Source: Firmicutes bacterium UBA6806 (GTDB taxonomy: Bacteria; Bacillota; Clostridia; Peptostreptococcales; Acidaminobacteraceae). Taken from it: a stretch of DNA of 64,000 nt. Every line of letters begins with the position of its first letter. Position 1 is the stretch's first letter. The notes beneath the pieces were generated by a model. The model was not told the origin of the DNA, made no database searches, and was given only the letters and a program-made list of their open reading frames with translations. Shown here piece by piece: positions 52,542-62,173 of the stretch. The stretch lies in contig DKFC01000014.1 in the NCBI GenBank assembly GCA_002452745.1, positions 1 through 64,000 on the forward strand. Direction: 5' to 3'. A program made the translations under genes and the position numbers.

Positions 52542-53609
52542 CTACACCTCCATGGCTTTCATAATTTCATTGGTAATATTAGAAAGGCTCACGACCTTAT
52601 CTACAACCCCAAGTTTAATAGTCGACTTAGGCATTCCAAACACCACACAACTTTCTTCATCTTGTGCGATGACATAGCCCTTGTTTTCTTTAACGCGTTT
52701 TAGGCCATCAGCCCCATCTGCTCCCATACCTGTCATAATCACGCCAACGACATTTTGATCTCTTAAATCAGCAATTGAGTACATCATGGCATCCACAGAG
52801 GGCTTATGTCCGCTGACGCGTTCCCCATGATCTAATTTTATCATAAAATGTCCAGCTTGTTTATATACTTTTATGTGAGCATCACCAGGTGCCAAGTAAG
52901 CACATCCTGCGACGATTACATCGCCGTCTTCCGCTTCTTTGACTTTTATCTGGCTCATACTATCAAGGCGCTCGGCCAATGACTTCGTAAATCCTGGAGG
53001 CATATGCTGAACGATGACGATTCCCGCATCAATATCCTTTGGTATGTACGGAACAACCTCTTGAAGTGCCCTTGGTCCTCCAGTTGAAGTTCCAATGGCA
53101 ATCAGTTTCTTAAACTTAGGACTGCCTTCCGCTTTTGTCCCCACAGATTGTCTCTGAGGTGCGGACGATACAAATGGTTTAGGTCTCACTGAAATAGTTG
53201 GCTTTGAAACCTTTGTTCTACTTGCAAACTTAATTTTTTGCAGTAGTTCTTCCTTCATCTCAGGCGTTGAGACCTTCACAAGCGAAGAAGGTTTCGTAAT
53301 GAAGTCAAAAGCACCGAGATCCAAAGCCTTTAAGGTCTCGTCTGCACCTTTTTTTGTCAAACTGCTCAGCATGATAATCGGAAGCGGATTTGTCTCCATG
53401 ATTGTTTTAAGCGCAGTTAGACCATCCATTTTAGGCATCTCAATATCCATGGTGACAACATCTGGAGAGTGCATTTTTATCTTTTCTATTGCCTCTTCGC
53501 CATTTCTTGCAACATCAACCACTTCACAACTTGGATCTGACCCAATCATATCTGATATGACTTTTCTCATGAATGCGGAATCATCTACCACTAAAACTCT
53601 TATTTTCAT
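52542..53609 (-). CDS. cheB: Protein-glutamate methylesterase CheB
   Basis: Two-domain response regulator of 355 residues that demethylates and deamidates receptors. Receiver: D55 in VTMDIEMPKMDG, K in FDFITKPSS. Esterase: catalytic Ser in AIGTSTGGP, His in VQHMPPGF and Asp in GMGADGADGL. It starts adjacent to the PilZ gene stop. cheR is not in the window. Confidence 0.97.
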   Translation of the reverse strand: MKIRVLVVDDSAFMRKVISDMIGSDPSCEVVDVARNGEEAIEKIKMHSPDVVTMDIEMPKMDGLTALKTIMETNPLPIIMLSSLTKKGADETLKALDLGAFDFITKPSSLVKVSTPEMKEELLQKIKFASRTKVSKPTISVRPKPFVSSAPQRQSVGTKAEGSPKFKKLIAIGTSTGGPRALQEVVPYIPKDIDAGIVIVQHMPPGFTKSLAERLDSMSQIKVKEAEDGDVIVAGCAYLAPGDAHIKVYKQAGHFMIKLDHGERVSGHKPSVDAMMYSIADLRDQNVVGVIMTGMGADGADGLKRVKENKGYVIAQDEESCVVFGMPKSTIKLGVVDKVVSLSNITNEIMKAMEV

Positions 53610-54344
53610 TTACATCAACCCTTTTTTTATGAGATTTCTTTCAATTTCAAATACATAAGCGACAATTTTCGACTGCGTGTTTGCATCTACTTCTAAAAAT
53701 TTTATACCCACTTCATAGCGATAGTCATCTTTTTTCTCGCACCTTGTAACTTCTCCTTTAAAGGGAAGCCAATCGCCAGTGATTCTAAACTCGCCTTCCA
53801 AGTAGTCGCCAATTTCATATGACTCCTTAATGGAAATTCTGATTCCACCACCACTTAAATCAAGTGTATCAAATGGCACCTTTTCATAAATCACTTCTTC
53901 CACAATAATATCTTTGTCATTTTTGAACTTGGCCTTTAGTTTTTCTCTCGTCTGAGCAATCTCCTCTTCTGATAGCGGATGCTCAAAAATCAAATGCCCT
54001 TGTGACATAAGCCCTACTCTAAAAAATTTACGTCGCTGTATTTTCTTGATATCTGAAGCGAGCTTTATAACCACACTGGGTAAATTGTCATATTTGATTC
54101 GATTGACAAGTGTTCCTTTAAAAAGATACATACCCAAATTTTCTATATAAAACCTAAAGTAATAAACGTAGCTCTTTTCAATAGGATAAAGATATCCACC
54201 CGAAACTGGATTAGACAAAACAATCTCTTCATCATTCGTCACTTCATAGACAAAACACTTGAGTGTAACGGATTCATTGTTGTTTTTGAATATCATGATA
54301 TCCACTTCATCAGCCGTCTTTAGGAATTTTGTAAATCCTGACAT
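53610..54344 (-). CDS. YcgR-like flagellar brake protein with PilZ domain
   Basis: Cyclic di-GMP effector of 244 residues. The N-terminal half matches the YcgR-type beta-barrel domain and the C-terminal half is PilZ with RRKFFR (RxxxR) near residue 103 and DLSGGGI (DxSxxG), both needed for ligand binding. Location between flhG and cheB points to a role in motor or swimming control. ATG 54344 follows AGGTGG; a GTG three codons earlier overlaps the site. It is the likely reader of cyclic di-GMP levels set by enzymes such as the HD-GYP protein at 1376-2926. Confidence 0.9.
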   Translation of the reverse strand: MSGFTKFLKTADEVDIMIFKNNNESVTLKCFVYEVTNDEEIVLSNPVSGGYLYPIEKSYVYYFRFYIENLGMYLFKGTLVNRIKYDNLPSVVIKLASDIKKIQRRKFFRVGLMSQGHLIFEHPLSEEEIAQTREKLKAKFKNDKDIIVEEVIYEKVPFDTLDLSGGGIRISIKESYEIGDYLEGEFRITGDWLPFKGEVTRCEKKDDYRYEVGIKFLEVDANTQSKIVAYVFEIERNLIKKGLM

Positions 54345-54353
54345 TAAAACCAC

Positions 54354-55220
54354 CTAAATCTTATTTATTAATCTATTTATAAACGTTTTAAAACTATGTG
54401 CACTTTTTACATATTTACTGTTATTTTCAAGGTTGTACGCAATATTTTCGATTCCTTTACTAGAGATTGCTCTCGGATAAGCCTCGAGCACAGGCATCTG
54501 CTTTCTCACTGCCTTTTTTAAATTGTTGTCTTCAAAGATATACCCCATATTTTCCAAATCCCTGCTTAAAAATTTGGATACGGCTTGATCCAGCTTATTG
54601 TAAACTTCATCCCCCTCTTCATTGGATTCTACTCGGTTTATAATCAGCTTTATCTTCTTTTCCTCTTCTCGCACAATGTTCTTTATCAGCGCATAAGCAT
54701 CTGTAATGGATGTCGGATCTGGCGTTATAACCAGAATTATATCTGACGCAGCATCCACAAAGGAAAGAACAGACTTGCTAAGTCCCGCCCCTGTGTCAAT
54801 TAAAATATAATCAGACACATTGTTAAAATAAAATAGCGAACGAATTAGCTTCTCAAGCTGATCTTGTTCCAAATCAATTAAATCCATGATTCCAGATCCA
54901 CCTGATATGATGTTTATGTCATACGGGCCTTTAAAGATGCATTCCTGCACAGGAATTTCACCTTTCACAACGTGTGACAAATTGTATTTTGGAACGATAC
55001 CAAAGAGAACATCCACATTTGCAAGCCCTAAGTCTGCATCTATAATCGTAACCCTTTTTCCCAGTTTTGCAAGGGCAATGGCTAGATTGACAGTGAAATT
55101 TGTCTTGCCGACGCCACCTTTTCCACTTGAAACGGTTATAATTCTAGCATCTTGTTTGCTTGTCATCTCAGATGTATTTTCTTGTACGATATCTCTCAAT
55201 TTTTGTGCTTGATCCATCAT
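54354..55220 (-). CDS. flhG: MinD-like ATPase FlhG (YlxH)
   Basis: Cytoplasmic and membrane-associated ATPase of 288 residues that controls flagellar number and assembly. An activation-helix region at the N-terminus (MDQAQKLRDIV, a DQAxxLR motif known to stimulate FlhF) precedes the deviant Walker A SSGKGGVGKTN; IDADLGLANVDVLFG and LIDTGAGL follow. A C-terminal amphipathic tail is present. It lies 19 bases after flhF. Confidence 0.96.
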   Translation of the reverse strand: MMDQAQKLRDIVQENTSEMTSKQDARIITVSSGKGGVGKTNFTVNLAIALAKLGKRVTIIDADLGLANVDVLFGIVPKYNLSHVVKGEIPVQECIFKGPYDINIISGGSGIMDLIDLEQDQLEKLIRSLFYFNNVSDYILIDTGAGLSKSVLSFVDAASDIILVITPDPTSITDAYALIKNIVREEEKKIKLIINRVESNEEGDEVYNKLDQAVSKFLSRDLENMGYIFEDNNLKKAVRKQMPVLEAYPRAISSKGIENIAYNLENNSKYVKSAHSFKTFINRLINKI

Positions 55221-55239
55221 TTAATCACCACCAGAAAAT

Positions 55240-56403
55240 TTAGTTATCATTTTCTTCGTCAAATATATAATTGACTATCTTTTCCTTATCCGCTACTTCT
55301 ATATCGTCCGGAACACTTTGACCAATGGCAAAATATGAAAGTGCTTTACCAGTGAGTACTTTTATGTTCAGTATGTTTCCATAGGAAGTGGCTTCATCCA
55401 GCTTGGTGAAGAGCAGCCTGTAATCTGATAAAAAATTATAAGATTCAATGATACTCTTCATGTCTTTAAATCCAGTGGTCATACTCATAACCAGAAAGAT
55501 TTGAACCGATTTAAGATATTTCACCAGTTCATCATAATCTGTCTTGAGTTCTTTGCTCTTATGACTTCTTCCAGCTGTATCAATTAAAATATAGTCCTTA
55601 TCTCTAAATTTATGAAGCGCTTCTTCCAGTTCACCTGCTTCGTAGATTACTTCCAGAGGAATCCCCAGTATTTCACTATACGTTTTAAGTTGCTCAACTG
55701 CGGCGATCCGATACGTATCCGCTGTTATCAATCCCACTTTTTTATTTTCAATAAGCGAGAGTCTCGCGGCGATTTTTGCAAGTGTCGTCGTCTTGCCTAC
55801 CCCAGTAGGGCCGAGAAACATATAGATATTAGGCTTATTGCTTGGATCAGTATCAATTGTCCTAATGTCCCCTAGATACTCCTTTGTGATGACTTTCATG
55901 GCATTTAAGATGGCATCTTGATTCTTTTCGCTTAAACTGATTTGCCTTTGAACGATGTCCATAATCTTCTTTGCAATGGAATCCTGTATGCCAAGTGACT
56001 TTAGAAATTCAATATACGAATCCTCTTTTTTTGTGGGTTCATTGTGCTCTATATTTTCAACTTTTTTTATGAGTTCACTCACCATGAGTTTGAGTTCTTG
56101 CACCTCAGAATTTACGCCAGTTGGTTCAACCGTCGAAAAAATGGGTTCAGGTTGAACCGCTCTCTTTTCGGCTTCCACTTTCTTGACAGATTCCTGTGGC
56201 TTTGATATTTCCTTTTCAACAGACTGAACAATGGGTTCGTCTATTGCTGCTACCACTTCAATCAAGGGCTTTTTCAAAAATTTGAAAACGCCTCCCGTCT
56301 TGATTTTTCGGGTGTTCAAGATAACGGCATCCATTCCGAGTTCGCTCTTTATTTTTATCATTGCCTCATTCATATCTTTGACGAGGTATCGCTTTACTTT
56401 CAT
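55240..56403 (-). CDS. flhF: Flagellar biosynthesis GTPase FlhF
   Basis: SRP-type GTPase of 387 residues that sets the site of flagellar assembly. A basic N-terminal B domain and Gln/Glu/Pro-rich linker (about 1-120) precede the NG domain: GPTGVGKTTTLAKIAA, TADTYRIAAVEQL, DTAGRSHK and TKLDEA. ATG 56403 shares one base with the flhA stop (TAATG). Confidence 0.97.
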   Translation of the reverse strand: MKVKRYLVKDMNEAMIKIKSELGMDAVILNTRKIKTGGVFKFLKKPLIEVVAAIDEPIVQSVEKEISKPQESVKKVEAEKRAVQPEPIFSTVEPTGVNSEVQELKLMVSELIKKVENIEHNEPTKKEDSYIEFLKSLGIQDSIAKKIMDIVQRQISLSEKNQDAILNAMKVITKEYLGDIRTIDTDPSNKPNIYMFLGPTGVGKTTTLAKIAARLSLIENKKVGLITADTYRIAAVEQLKTYSEILGIPLEVIYEAGELEEALHKFRDKDYILIDTAGRSHKSKELKTDYDELVKYLKSVQIFLVMSMTTGFKDMKSIIESYNFLSDYRLLFTKLDEATSYGNILNIKVLTGKALSYFAIGQSVPDDIEVADKEKIVNYIFDEENDN

Positions 56404-58442
56404 TAAATACTCACCATCCCTGCTGATTGAACATCAATATTTGACTCTATTTCATTATATGACAGAACGACCAATTCTGGAATAGCTTGTTCTGTCATTC
56501 TCTTAAAATAGAATCTGACAATTGGTGCTGTTACAACAATTGCCTGTTCACCCATTTGCATCAGATTCCTAACCTCACTGGCCAAACTCGAAACGATACT
56601 CTGACTTGTCATCGGATCAATTGAAAGATAGGTTCCATTGTCATTTTGCTCAATTGCTTCCATCAGCATATTTTCAAGCCCCTGTTCCAAAGTCACAACC
56701 TTTGCCTTTCCAAATGGAAAATAGGTCTTCGAAAGCTGTCTTGAAAGTCTTTGTCTAACATATTCAGTTAAAATATTAACGTCTCTAGTTGTCTTGGCAT
56801 AATCCGCCAACGTCTCCAAAATCGTCACAAGATCCCGAATGGACACAAATTCTTTTAACAGGTTCGCAAGTACCTTTTGAATATCCCCTAAAGACATCAA
56901 GCCGGGAATGAGTTCTTCTATCAAAGTTGAATTTGTATCTTTTATGTTTTCCAAAAGTTGCTTGACATCTTCACGACTAATCAGCTCATGACTGTGTTTC
57001 TTAATAACCTCAGTCAAGTGAGTTGAGATCACAGACGAAGGATCTACAACTGTGTATCCCAGCAGTTCAGCTTTTTCTCTCAAATCCGAACGAATCCATT
57101 TTGCTGGAAGGCCAAAAGCTGGTTCAACTGTATCTATACCCTCAATATCGCCTTCTACAACACCAGGACTCATAGCCAGATAGTGATCAAAGACAATTTC
57201 GCCCTTTGCAATGTCATTTCCCTTGATTTTAATGAGGTACTCACTGGAATCCAGCTGAATATTATCTCTAAGTCGAATCATCGGAACCACAACCCCCATT
57301 TCAAGGGCAATTTGACGTCTGATCATAACCAGTCTATCAAATAGATCACCACCTTGATTTGGATCGGCAAGTGGTATAATACCATATCCAAACTCAAGCT
57401 CTATTGGGTCAACTTGAAGAAGCGGAATAATGTTCTCGGGTTTTCTGATATCATCCGTCCCCTGACTGCCCTTGGCTGGTTCATCTTCAAGTTCGGCTTC
57501 CTCGGCAATTTTCTTCTCTTGCTTCAATTTGAACGCACTAAGTATAATAGCCGTTCCAATTGCAACAAACGGAAAATTGGGAAGAGGTGTTCCGATCCCT
57601 ATGAGAATCAAAACGCCACCCACTATGAAAAGCACCTTCGACTGAGCAAACAACTGTGAGAGAACATCTGTTCCCAAATTGGAATCCGATGCCGCTCTGG
57701 TGACAATAATACCTGTCGCAACTGAAATCATAAGGGCAGGAATCTGGCTCACAAGTCCGTCACCAACGGTTAAAAGTGTAAATTTTTCAATAGACTGCGG
57801 CAGTGTTAGCCCCATGAAGAAAGCACCCATTAAAAATCCTGCGACAATGTTGATGATGGTTATGATAATCCCTGCAATGGCATCACCTTTTACAAATTTA
57901 CTGGCACCATCCATTGCGCCGTAAAAATCAGCTTCTCTTTGTATTTTCTTTCGTCTGTCTTTTGCATCTGCTTCTGTAATAAGCCCAGAGTTCAGATCCG
58001 CATCTATGGCCATCTGCTTGCCAGGCATTGCATCCAGTGTAAATCTAGCGGCAACTTCGGATACCCTTTCAGATCCCTTGGTGATAACGAGAAACTGTAT
58101 GAGCACGATAATCAAGAAGATGATAAAACCAACAATGGCATTTCCTCCAACTACAAAGTTTCCAAAAGTGTTGATAACCTCGCCTGCTTGTCCAGTTGAT
58201 AATATATAACGTGTTGTCGAAATGTTAAGCGCCAACCGAAACAGTGTCGTTATGAGTAGAATTGAAGGAAACACCGAGAATTCTAAAGTCTCTTTTACAA
58301 ACATAGAAAGGACTAGAATTGTCAGCGCAAGTGAGATGTTCAGTGCTAGAAAGAAGTCTAACCATCCAAGTGGAACCGGTATGATAATCATCAATATAAT
58401 GGTTATAACCAATAATGCCATAATTACATCATTAAAACGCAT
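56403..58442 (-). CDS. flhA: Flagellar export apparatus protein FlhA
   Basis: Nonameric export gate subunit of 679 residues. Eight hydrophobic helices occupy the first 310 residues, with the FHIPEP-type cytoplasmic loop region (RVSEVAARFTLDAMPGKQMAIDADL) that is the family signature; the C-terminal cytoplasmic domain docks chaperone-substrate complexes. It follows flhB by 10 bases. Confidence 0.97.
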   Translation of the reverse strand: MRFNDVIMALLVITIILMIIIPVPLGWLDFFLALNISLALTILVLSMFVKETLEFSVFPSILLITTLFRLALNISTTRYILSTGQAGEVINTFGNFVVGGNAIVGFIIFLIIVLIQFLVITKGSERVSEVAARFTLDAMPGKQMAIDADLNSGLITEADAKDRRKKIQREADFYGAMDGASKFVKGDAIAGIIITIINIVAGFLMGAFFMGLTLPQSIEKFTLLTVGDGLVSQIPALMISVATGIIVTRAASDSNLGTDVLSQLFAQSKVLFIVGGVLILIGIGTPLPNFPFVAIGTAIILSAFKLKQEKKIAEEAELEDEPAKGSQGTDDIRKPENIIPLLQVDPIELEFGYGIIPLADPNQGGDLFDRLVMIRRQIALEMGVVVPMIRLRDNIQLDSSEYLIKIKGNDIAKGEIVFDHYLAMSPGVVEGDIEGIDTVEPAFGLPAKWIRSDLREKAELLGYTVVDPSSVISTHLTEVIKKHSHELISREDVKQLLENIKDTNSTLIEELIPGLMSLGDIQKVLANLLKEFVSIRDLVTILETLADYAKTTRDVNILTEYVRQRLSRQLSKTYFPFGKAKVVTLEQGLENMLMEAIEQNDNGTYLSIDPMTSQSIVSSLASEVRNLMQMGEQAIVVTAPIVRFYFKRMTEQAIPELVVLSYNEIESNIDVQSAGMVSI

Positions 58443-58452
58443 TTACTGTCTC

Positions 58453-59535
58453 CTATTGTTTTTTTAAATTATAGACATAAGCCAATACTTCTGCCACCGC
58501 TTCATAGAGCTCTGTTGGAATAAAATCGCCAATGTCGACGGTCTTGTAAAGAGCCTGAGCAAGTGGTTTATTTTCAACGATGGGTACATCGTTTTCACCA
58601 GCTATCTTCTTGATGTTTTGTGCAATTAGGTCCTGCCCCTTCGCAAGTACAATTGGAGCCTCCCCAACAGAAGCGTCATATTTTAACGCCACTGCAAAGT
58701 GAGTTGGATTGGTGATAATGACATCGGCCTTTGGCACTTCTTGCATCATGCGGCCCATGGCAAAAGCCCTCTGCTTTTCTTTAATTTTAGCTTTTAACTG
58801 AGGATCGCCCTCGCTCTGCTTGTATTCATCTTTAATCTCCTGCTTTGACATCATCAAATCCTTGTTGTTTTTCCATCGTTTATAAGCATAGTCAAAGATG
58901 GCGATGACAAACAGGAGAAGCGCACAGCGGATGACAATGCCATAGACAATTTGCCACATAATGACAATCGTCTGCTGAGGATGCAGTTCAAGAACCAAGA
59001 GGATTTCATTCAAATGATCTCTTACATAGCTAATTGCCACATACAAGAGCAATCCCGCTTTGGTTATTGACTTTACAAGTTCAACCAGCGCCCTCATTGA
59101 AAACATGTTTTTCAACCCCTTTAGCGGGTTGAGCTTTTCAAGTTTCGGTTGAATTGTCTCCACTGTAAACAAAAAACCAACTTGTATATACCCCATGAGC
59201 ACACCAGATACCAGTGCAACGCCCAACAGCGGAAGTGACATTTTTAAAATAAAGATCAATGTATCATCCAAAAATAATTTTAAATTGCCGCCCTCAAAAA
59301 GCTGATCTGGCGCCTCCATAAAATTTGCTGTCATATTGAAATAGCCAAAGAGCTGTGCAATAACCGTCTTTCCCCAGATTGACAGAGTAAAAAATACCGC
59401 TAGAAGCGAAACAGCCTGTGGCAATTCCTTTGATTGAGCAATCTGTCCCTTTTTTCTAGCATCTCGAATCTTTTTAGACGTAGGTTGTTCCGTTTTTTCT
59501 TCTGAAAACATCTGAAGATTAAATTTTATAATCAT
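58453..59535 (-). CDS. flhB: Flagellar export apparatus protein FlhB
   Basis: Substrate-specificity switch of the flagellar type III system, 360 residues. N-terminus NLQMFSEEKTEQPTSKK is typical; four membrane helices and a cytoplasmic domain follow with the autocleavage site NPTH at about residue 276. Cleavage between Asn and Pro is expected. Start ATG 59535 has GGATAGAGT ahead. fliR and flhB are separate genes here, unlike the fused form found in some clostridia. Confidence 0.97.
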   Translation of the reverse strand: MIIKFNLQMFSEEKTEQPTSKKIRDARKKGQIAQSKELPQAVSLLAVFFTLSIWGKTVIAQLFGYFNMTANFMEAPDQLFEGGNLKLFLDDTLIFILKMSLPLLGVALVSGVLMGYIQVGFLFTVETIQPKLEKLNPLKGLKNMFSMRALVELVKSITKAGLLLYVAISYVRDHLNEILLVLELHPQQTIVIMWQIVYGIVIRCALLLFVIAIFDYAYKRWKNNKDLMMSKQEIKDEYKQSEGDPQLKAKIKEKQRAFAMGRMMQEVPKADVIITNPTHFAVALKYDASVGEAPIVLAKGQDLIAQNIKKIAGENDVPIVENKPLAQALYKTVDIGDFIPTELYEAVAEVLAYVYNLKKQ

Positions 59536-59546
59536 ACTCTATCCCA

Positions 59547-60305
59547 TCAAAACAAATTGAAGAATCGCAATAGATATTTAAAGCCATCATCAAGTATCTC
59601 TGCAAAGATGCCATACAAGTAAGGCATGAGAATAATAAACAATAAAAATCCAAAAAAAATCTTAAACGGCATCCCCAGAATAAAAATGTTCATTCCAGGC
59701 ATGGCCTTTGATAAAAGCCCTAGTATAATATTTGCAATAAGCACTGCAATCACAAAGGGAGCTGCAATTTGAAATCCAAGTACAAACGACTCTGCAACAA
59801 TATCCAGCAAGATGCCAAACGAAGGAACTGAAAAGAAAATCGTTCCCAGTTTTATCTTTTCAAAGGAAGTCACAAGTGCCGCAATGAGTTCGTGATGAAG
59901 ATCAAGCTGCAAGAAAATCATCGTTGCAAAGATATAAAAAAGATTAGAAGTTATGGCAATTTGGGACTCATCTAAGGGATTTACGACATTGACCATTGCA
60001 AAGCCAAGGTCTCTATCAATTAAATCACCTGCAAAATAAATAAATCCAAAATAGACCGTCATGACCAGTCCCATGAACACACCAGTTAACAATTCATTTA
60101 TCAGCAAAAAAATGAATTGATAATTATTGGTAACATCCACAACGAGATCTGTACTTATCATTGGAAATAAAGTCAGCGATGTAAAGAAGATGAGTCCTAT
60201 CTTGGCAGGTATTGGAAAATTTCGACTGCCAAGAATCGGCGCTGTGAACACCATGCCTCCAATTCTTGCTGCTATCAATATAAAATCTAAAAAAGGGATA
60301 TTCAT
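59547..60305 (-). CDS. fliR: Flagellar export apparatus protein FliR
   Basis: Membrane protein of 252 residues, part of the FliP5-FliQ4-FliR1 export core. Six hydrophobic segments; family features near residue 100 (GDLIDRDLGFAMVNVVNPLDE). Located between fliQ and flhB. Confidence 0.95.
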   Translation of the reverse strand: MNIPFLDFILIAARIGGMVFTAPILGSRNFPIPAKIGLIFFTSLTLFPMISTDLVVDVTNNYQFIFLLINELLTGVFMGLVMTVYFGFIYFAGDLIDRDLGFAMVNVVNPLDESQIAITSNLFYIFATMIFLQLDLHHELIAALVTSFEKIKLGTIFFSVPSFGILLDIVAESFVLGFQIAAPFVIAVLIANIILGLLSKAMPGMNIFILGMPFKIFFGFLLFIILMPYLYGIFAEILDDGFKYLLRFFNLF

Positions 60306-60321
60306 ATGCCTTCCCCTTTAT

Positions 60322-60591
60322 TTAATAAATAATCAAATCGATGATGTTAAAAACATTGATTGTAAAATCAATCAACGAGTTCAATAGCCACGATCCAGTC
60401 AAAATCATAATGAGAAACACCACAACGATTTTGGGTACGAAGGCCAGTGTCGCTTCCTGAATTTGCGTCGTTGCTTGAAAAATCGCAATGAGAAGCCCTA
60501 TTAACAGTCCTCCTAGCAACATCGGTGCTGACAGGAACAGAATAACCCTAATGGTTTCGGAAAATAAGTCAATAATAATCTCCTCTGTCAC
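60322..60591 (-). CDS. fliQ: Flagellar export apparatus protein FliQ
   Basis: Two-helix membrane protein of 89 residues. The family core GLLIGLLIAIFQATTQIQEATLAFVPKI is intact (split here: helix 1 hairpin, TTQIQEATL loop, helix 2). GTG 60591 is taken as start, seven bases after AAGGTAGGTG; a TTG two codons earlier is also open. Confidence 0.95.
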   Translation of the reverse strand: MTEEIIIDLFSETIRVILFLSAPMLLGGLLIGLLIAIFQATTQIQEATLAFVPKIVVVFLIMILTGSWLLNSLIDFTINVFNIIDLIIY

Positions 60592-60601
60592 TATCAAACA
60601 C

Positions 60602-61396
60602 CTACCTTATACTCAAAATAATTTTTTCCACAATTAAGTGCCAGCCATCAACCATAATGAACAAGAGCACTTTTATTGGAAGCGAAATCATAACAGGCGG
60701 CAACATCATCATTCCCAAAGCCATAAGCGTCGAGGCCACAATCATGTCTACCACTATAAACGGTATAAATATCAAAAAACCTATTTCAAACGACAACTTA
60801 AGCTCACTAATAATAAATGCAGGGATTAGAGCAGTCATTGGAATATCATCATTTGAAGCAATTTCACCCACATCTGCAATATTTAAAAAAAGCGCTAAAT
60901 CCTTCGATCTCACCTGTCTGAGCATGAAATCCTTAAAAGGTTCCTTAGCCCTATCAACAGCTTCTTCTAAGGATACAGTGCCTTCTTGTAGTGGGATATA
61001 TGCATTTTCATAAACATCTGTAAAAACAGGTGCCATGATATAAAATGTCAAAAATAGGGCTAGACCGATTAAAACTTGATTTGGCGGGGTTGACTGAAGC
61101 GATAAGGCTCTTCTTATAAAACCTAAAATAATGATGATCCTGGTAAAACAAGTCATCATCATCAATATAGACGGGGCGATGGATAGAACAGTTAATAAGA
61201 GCAAAATCTGTATGCTGTTTGCAACAGGAACGTTTCCATTTTCACTCGGTATACTAACATTAATCTCGGGAATGCCAATTGTTGTCTCTCCAAAAGCTGT
61301 CATATAGAATGTGCTAATTAATAACACAGCAAATAAAAGCAAAATAAACTTCCGTTTTCCCCCAATATTTCTGAACCTTTGCCTTTTCTCTTTCAT
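60602..61396 (-). CDS. fliP: Flagellar export apparatus protein FliP
   Basis: Core export-gate protein of 264 residues. A cleavable-type N-terminal signal (basic MKEKRQRFRNIGGKRK, then a hydrophobic stretch ending near TAFGE) is followed by the conserved helices; family signature PSILMMMTCFTRIIIILGFIR and the C-terminal PPVMISLPIKVLLFIMVDGWHL. Starts one base after fliO. Confidence 0.97.
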   Translation of the reverse strand: MKEKRQRFRNIGGKRKFILLLFAVLLISTFYMTAFGETTIGIPEINVSIPSENGNVPVANSIQILLLLTVLSIAPSILMMMTCFTRIIIILGFIRRALSLQSTPPNQVLIGLALFLTFYIMAPVFTDVYENAYIPLQEGTVSLEEAVDRAKEPFKDFMLRQVRSKDLALFLNIADVGEIASNDDIPMTALIPAFIISELKLSFEIGFLIFIPFIVVDMIVASTLMALGMMMLPPVMISLPIKVLLFIMVDGWHLIVEKIILSIR

Positions 61397-61397
61397 G

Positions 61398-61784
61398 TTA
61401 TTTATCCTTTTTATTCATGGAGTTCTTTAAAACCTCCATAAAATTTAATTGATTGCCACTTTCTTCTTTTATAAAATCATCGACATTGAGGTCATCTCTC
61501 TTGTCAATTATATGCATGCCGTTTTTATCAACTCCAATTAAATAAAAAAAATTCTCTAGCTCCACTAAAAGCAAATACTTATCACTTGAAAGGGCTACTC
61601 GCTCCAATACCTTGATCTTACGATCTTTCAATGAGACATAATTCTTTTTAGTTATAAACTTAGAGAATATCCATAAAAAATATATTAAGATTGAAATGAT
61701 GATAAAATACTTGACTGCAAACCATGTATTGTCAGTTTGACTATAAGAAGAATGAATGGCAGAATAGGTGAATATGCCAAACAC
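61398..61784 (-). CDS. fliO: Flagellar biosynthesis protein FliO
   Basis: Small bitopic protein of 128 residues that helps FliP assemble. One membrane helix (about residues 24-44) and a cytoplasmic beta-rich domain with KVLERVALSSDKYLLLVELENFFYLIGV, typical of FliO/FliZ. GTG 61784 follows AGGTGATTTT. Placed between cheY and fliP as in Bacillus. Confidence 0.88.
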   Translation of the reverse strand: MFGIFTYSAIHSSYSQTDNTWFAVKYFIIISILIYFLWIFSKFITKKNYVSLKDRKIKVLERVALSSDKYLLLVELENFFYLIGVDKNGMHIIDKRDDLNVDDFIKEESGNQLNFMEVLKNSMNKKDK

Positions 61785-61792
61785 AAAATCAC

Positions 61793-62155
61793 CTATCCTA
61801 ATACTTTCTTAACAGCTTCAATGACACGATCCGCTTGAAATGGCTTTACAATAAAGTCCCTAGCCCCTGCTTGTATAGATTCAATAACCATTGCCTGCTG
61901 ACCCATTGCTGAACACATAACAACTTTTGCATTTGGGTCAAAAGCCTTAATCTCTTTTACAGCTTGAATCCCATCTACTTCCGGCATGGTAATATCCATA
62001 ATAACAAGTTCTGGTTTAAGTTCTTTATATTTTTCAATAGCTTTTTGACCATTTTCAGCTTCACCAACAACCTCATAACCGTTCTTGGTCAAAACATCTT
62101 TGATCATCATCCTCATAAATGCTGCGTCATCAACAACTAATATTGTATTAGCCAT
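61793..62155 (-). CDS. cheY: Chemotaxis response regulator CheY
   Basis: Single receiver domain of 120 residues. Acidic D9-D10, phospho-site D54 in VIMDITMPEVDG, S82 and K104 in FIVKPF are all in place. CheY-P would act on FliM/FliY. Eighteen bases after fliY. Confidence 0.97.
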   Translation of the reverse strand: MANTILVVDDAAFMRMMIKDVLTKNGYEVVGEAENGQKAIEKYKELKPELVIMDITMPEVDGIQAVKEIKAFDPNAKVVMCSAMGQQAMVIESIQAGARDFIVKPFQADRVIEAVKKVLG

Positions 62156-62173
62156 ATCGTTCCTCCTTAAAAA

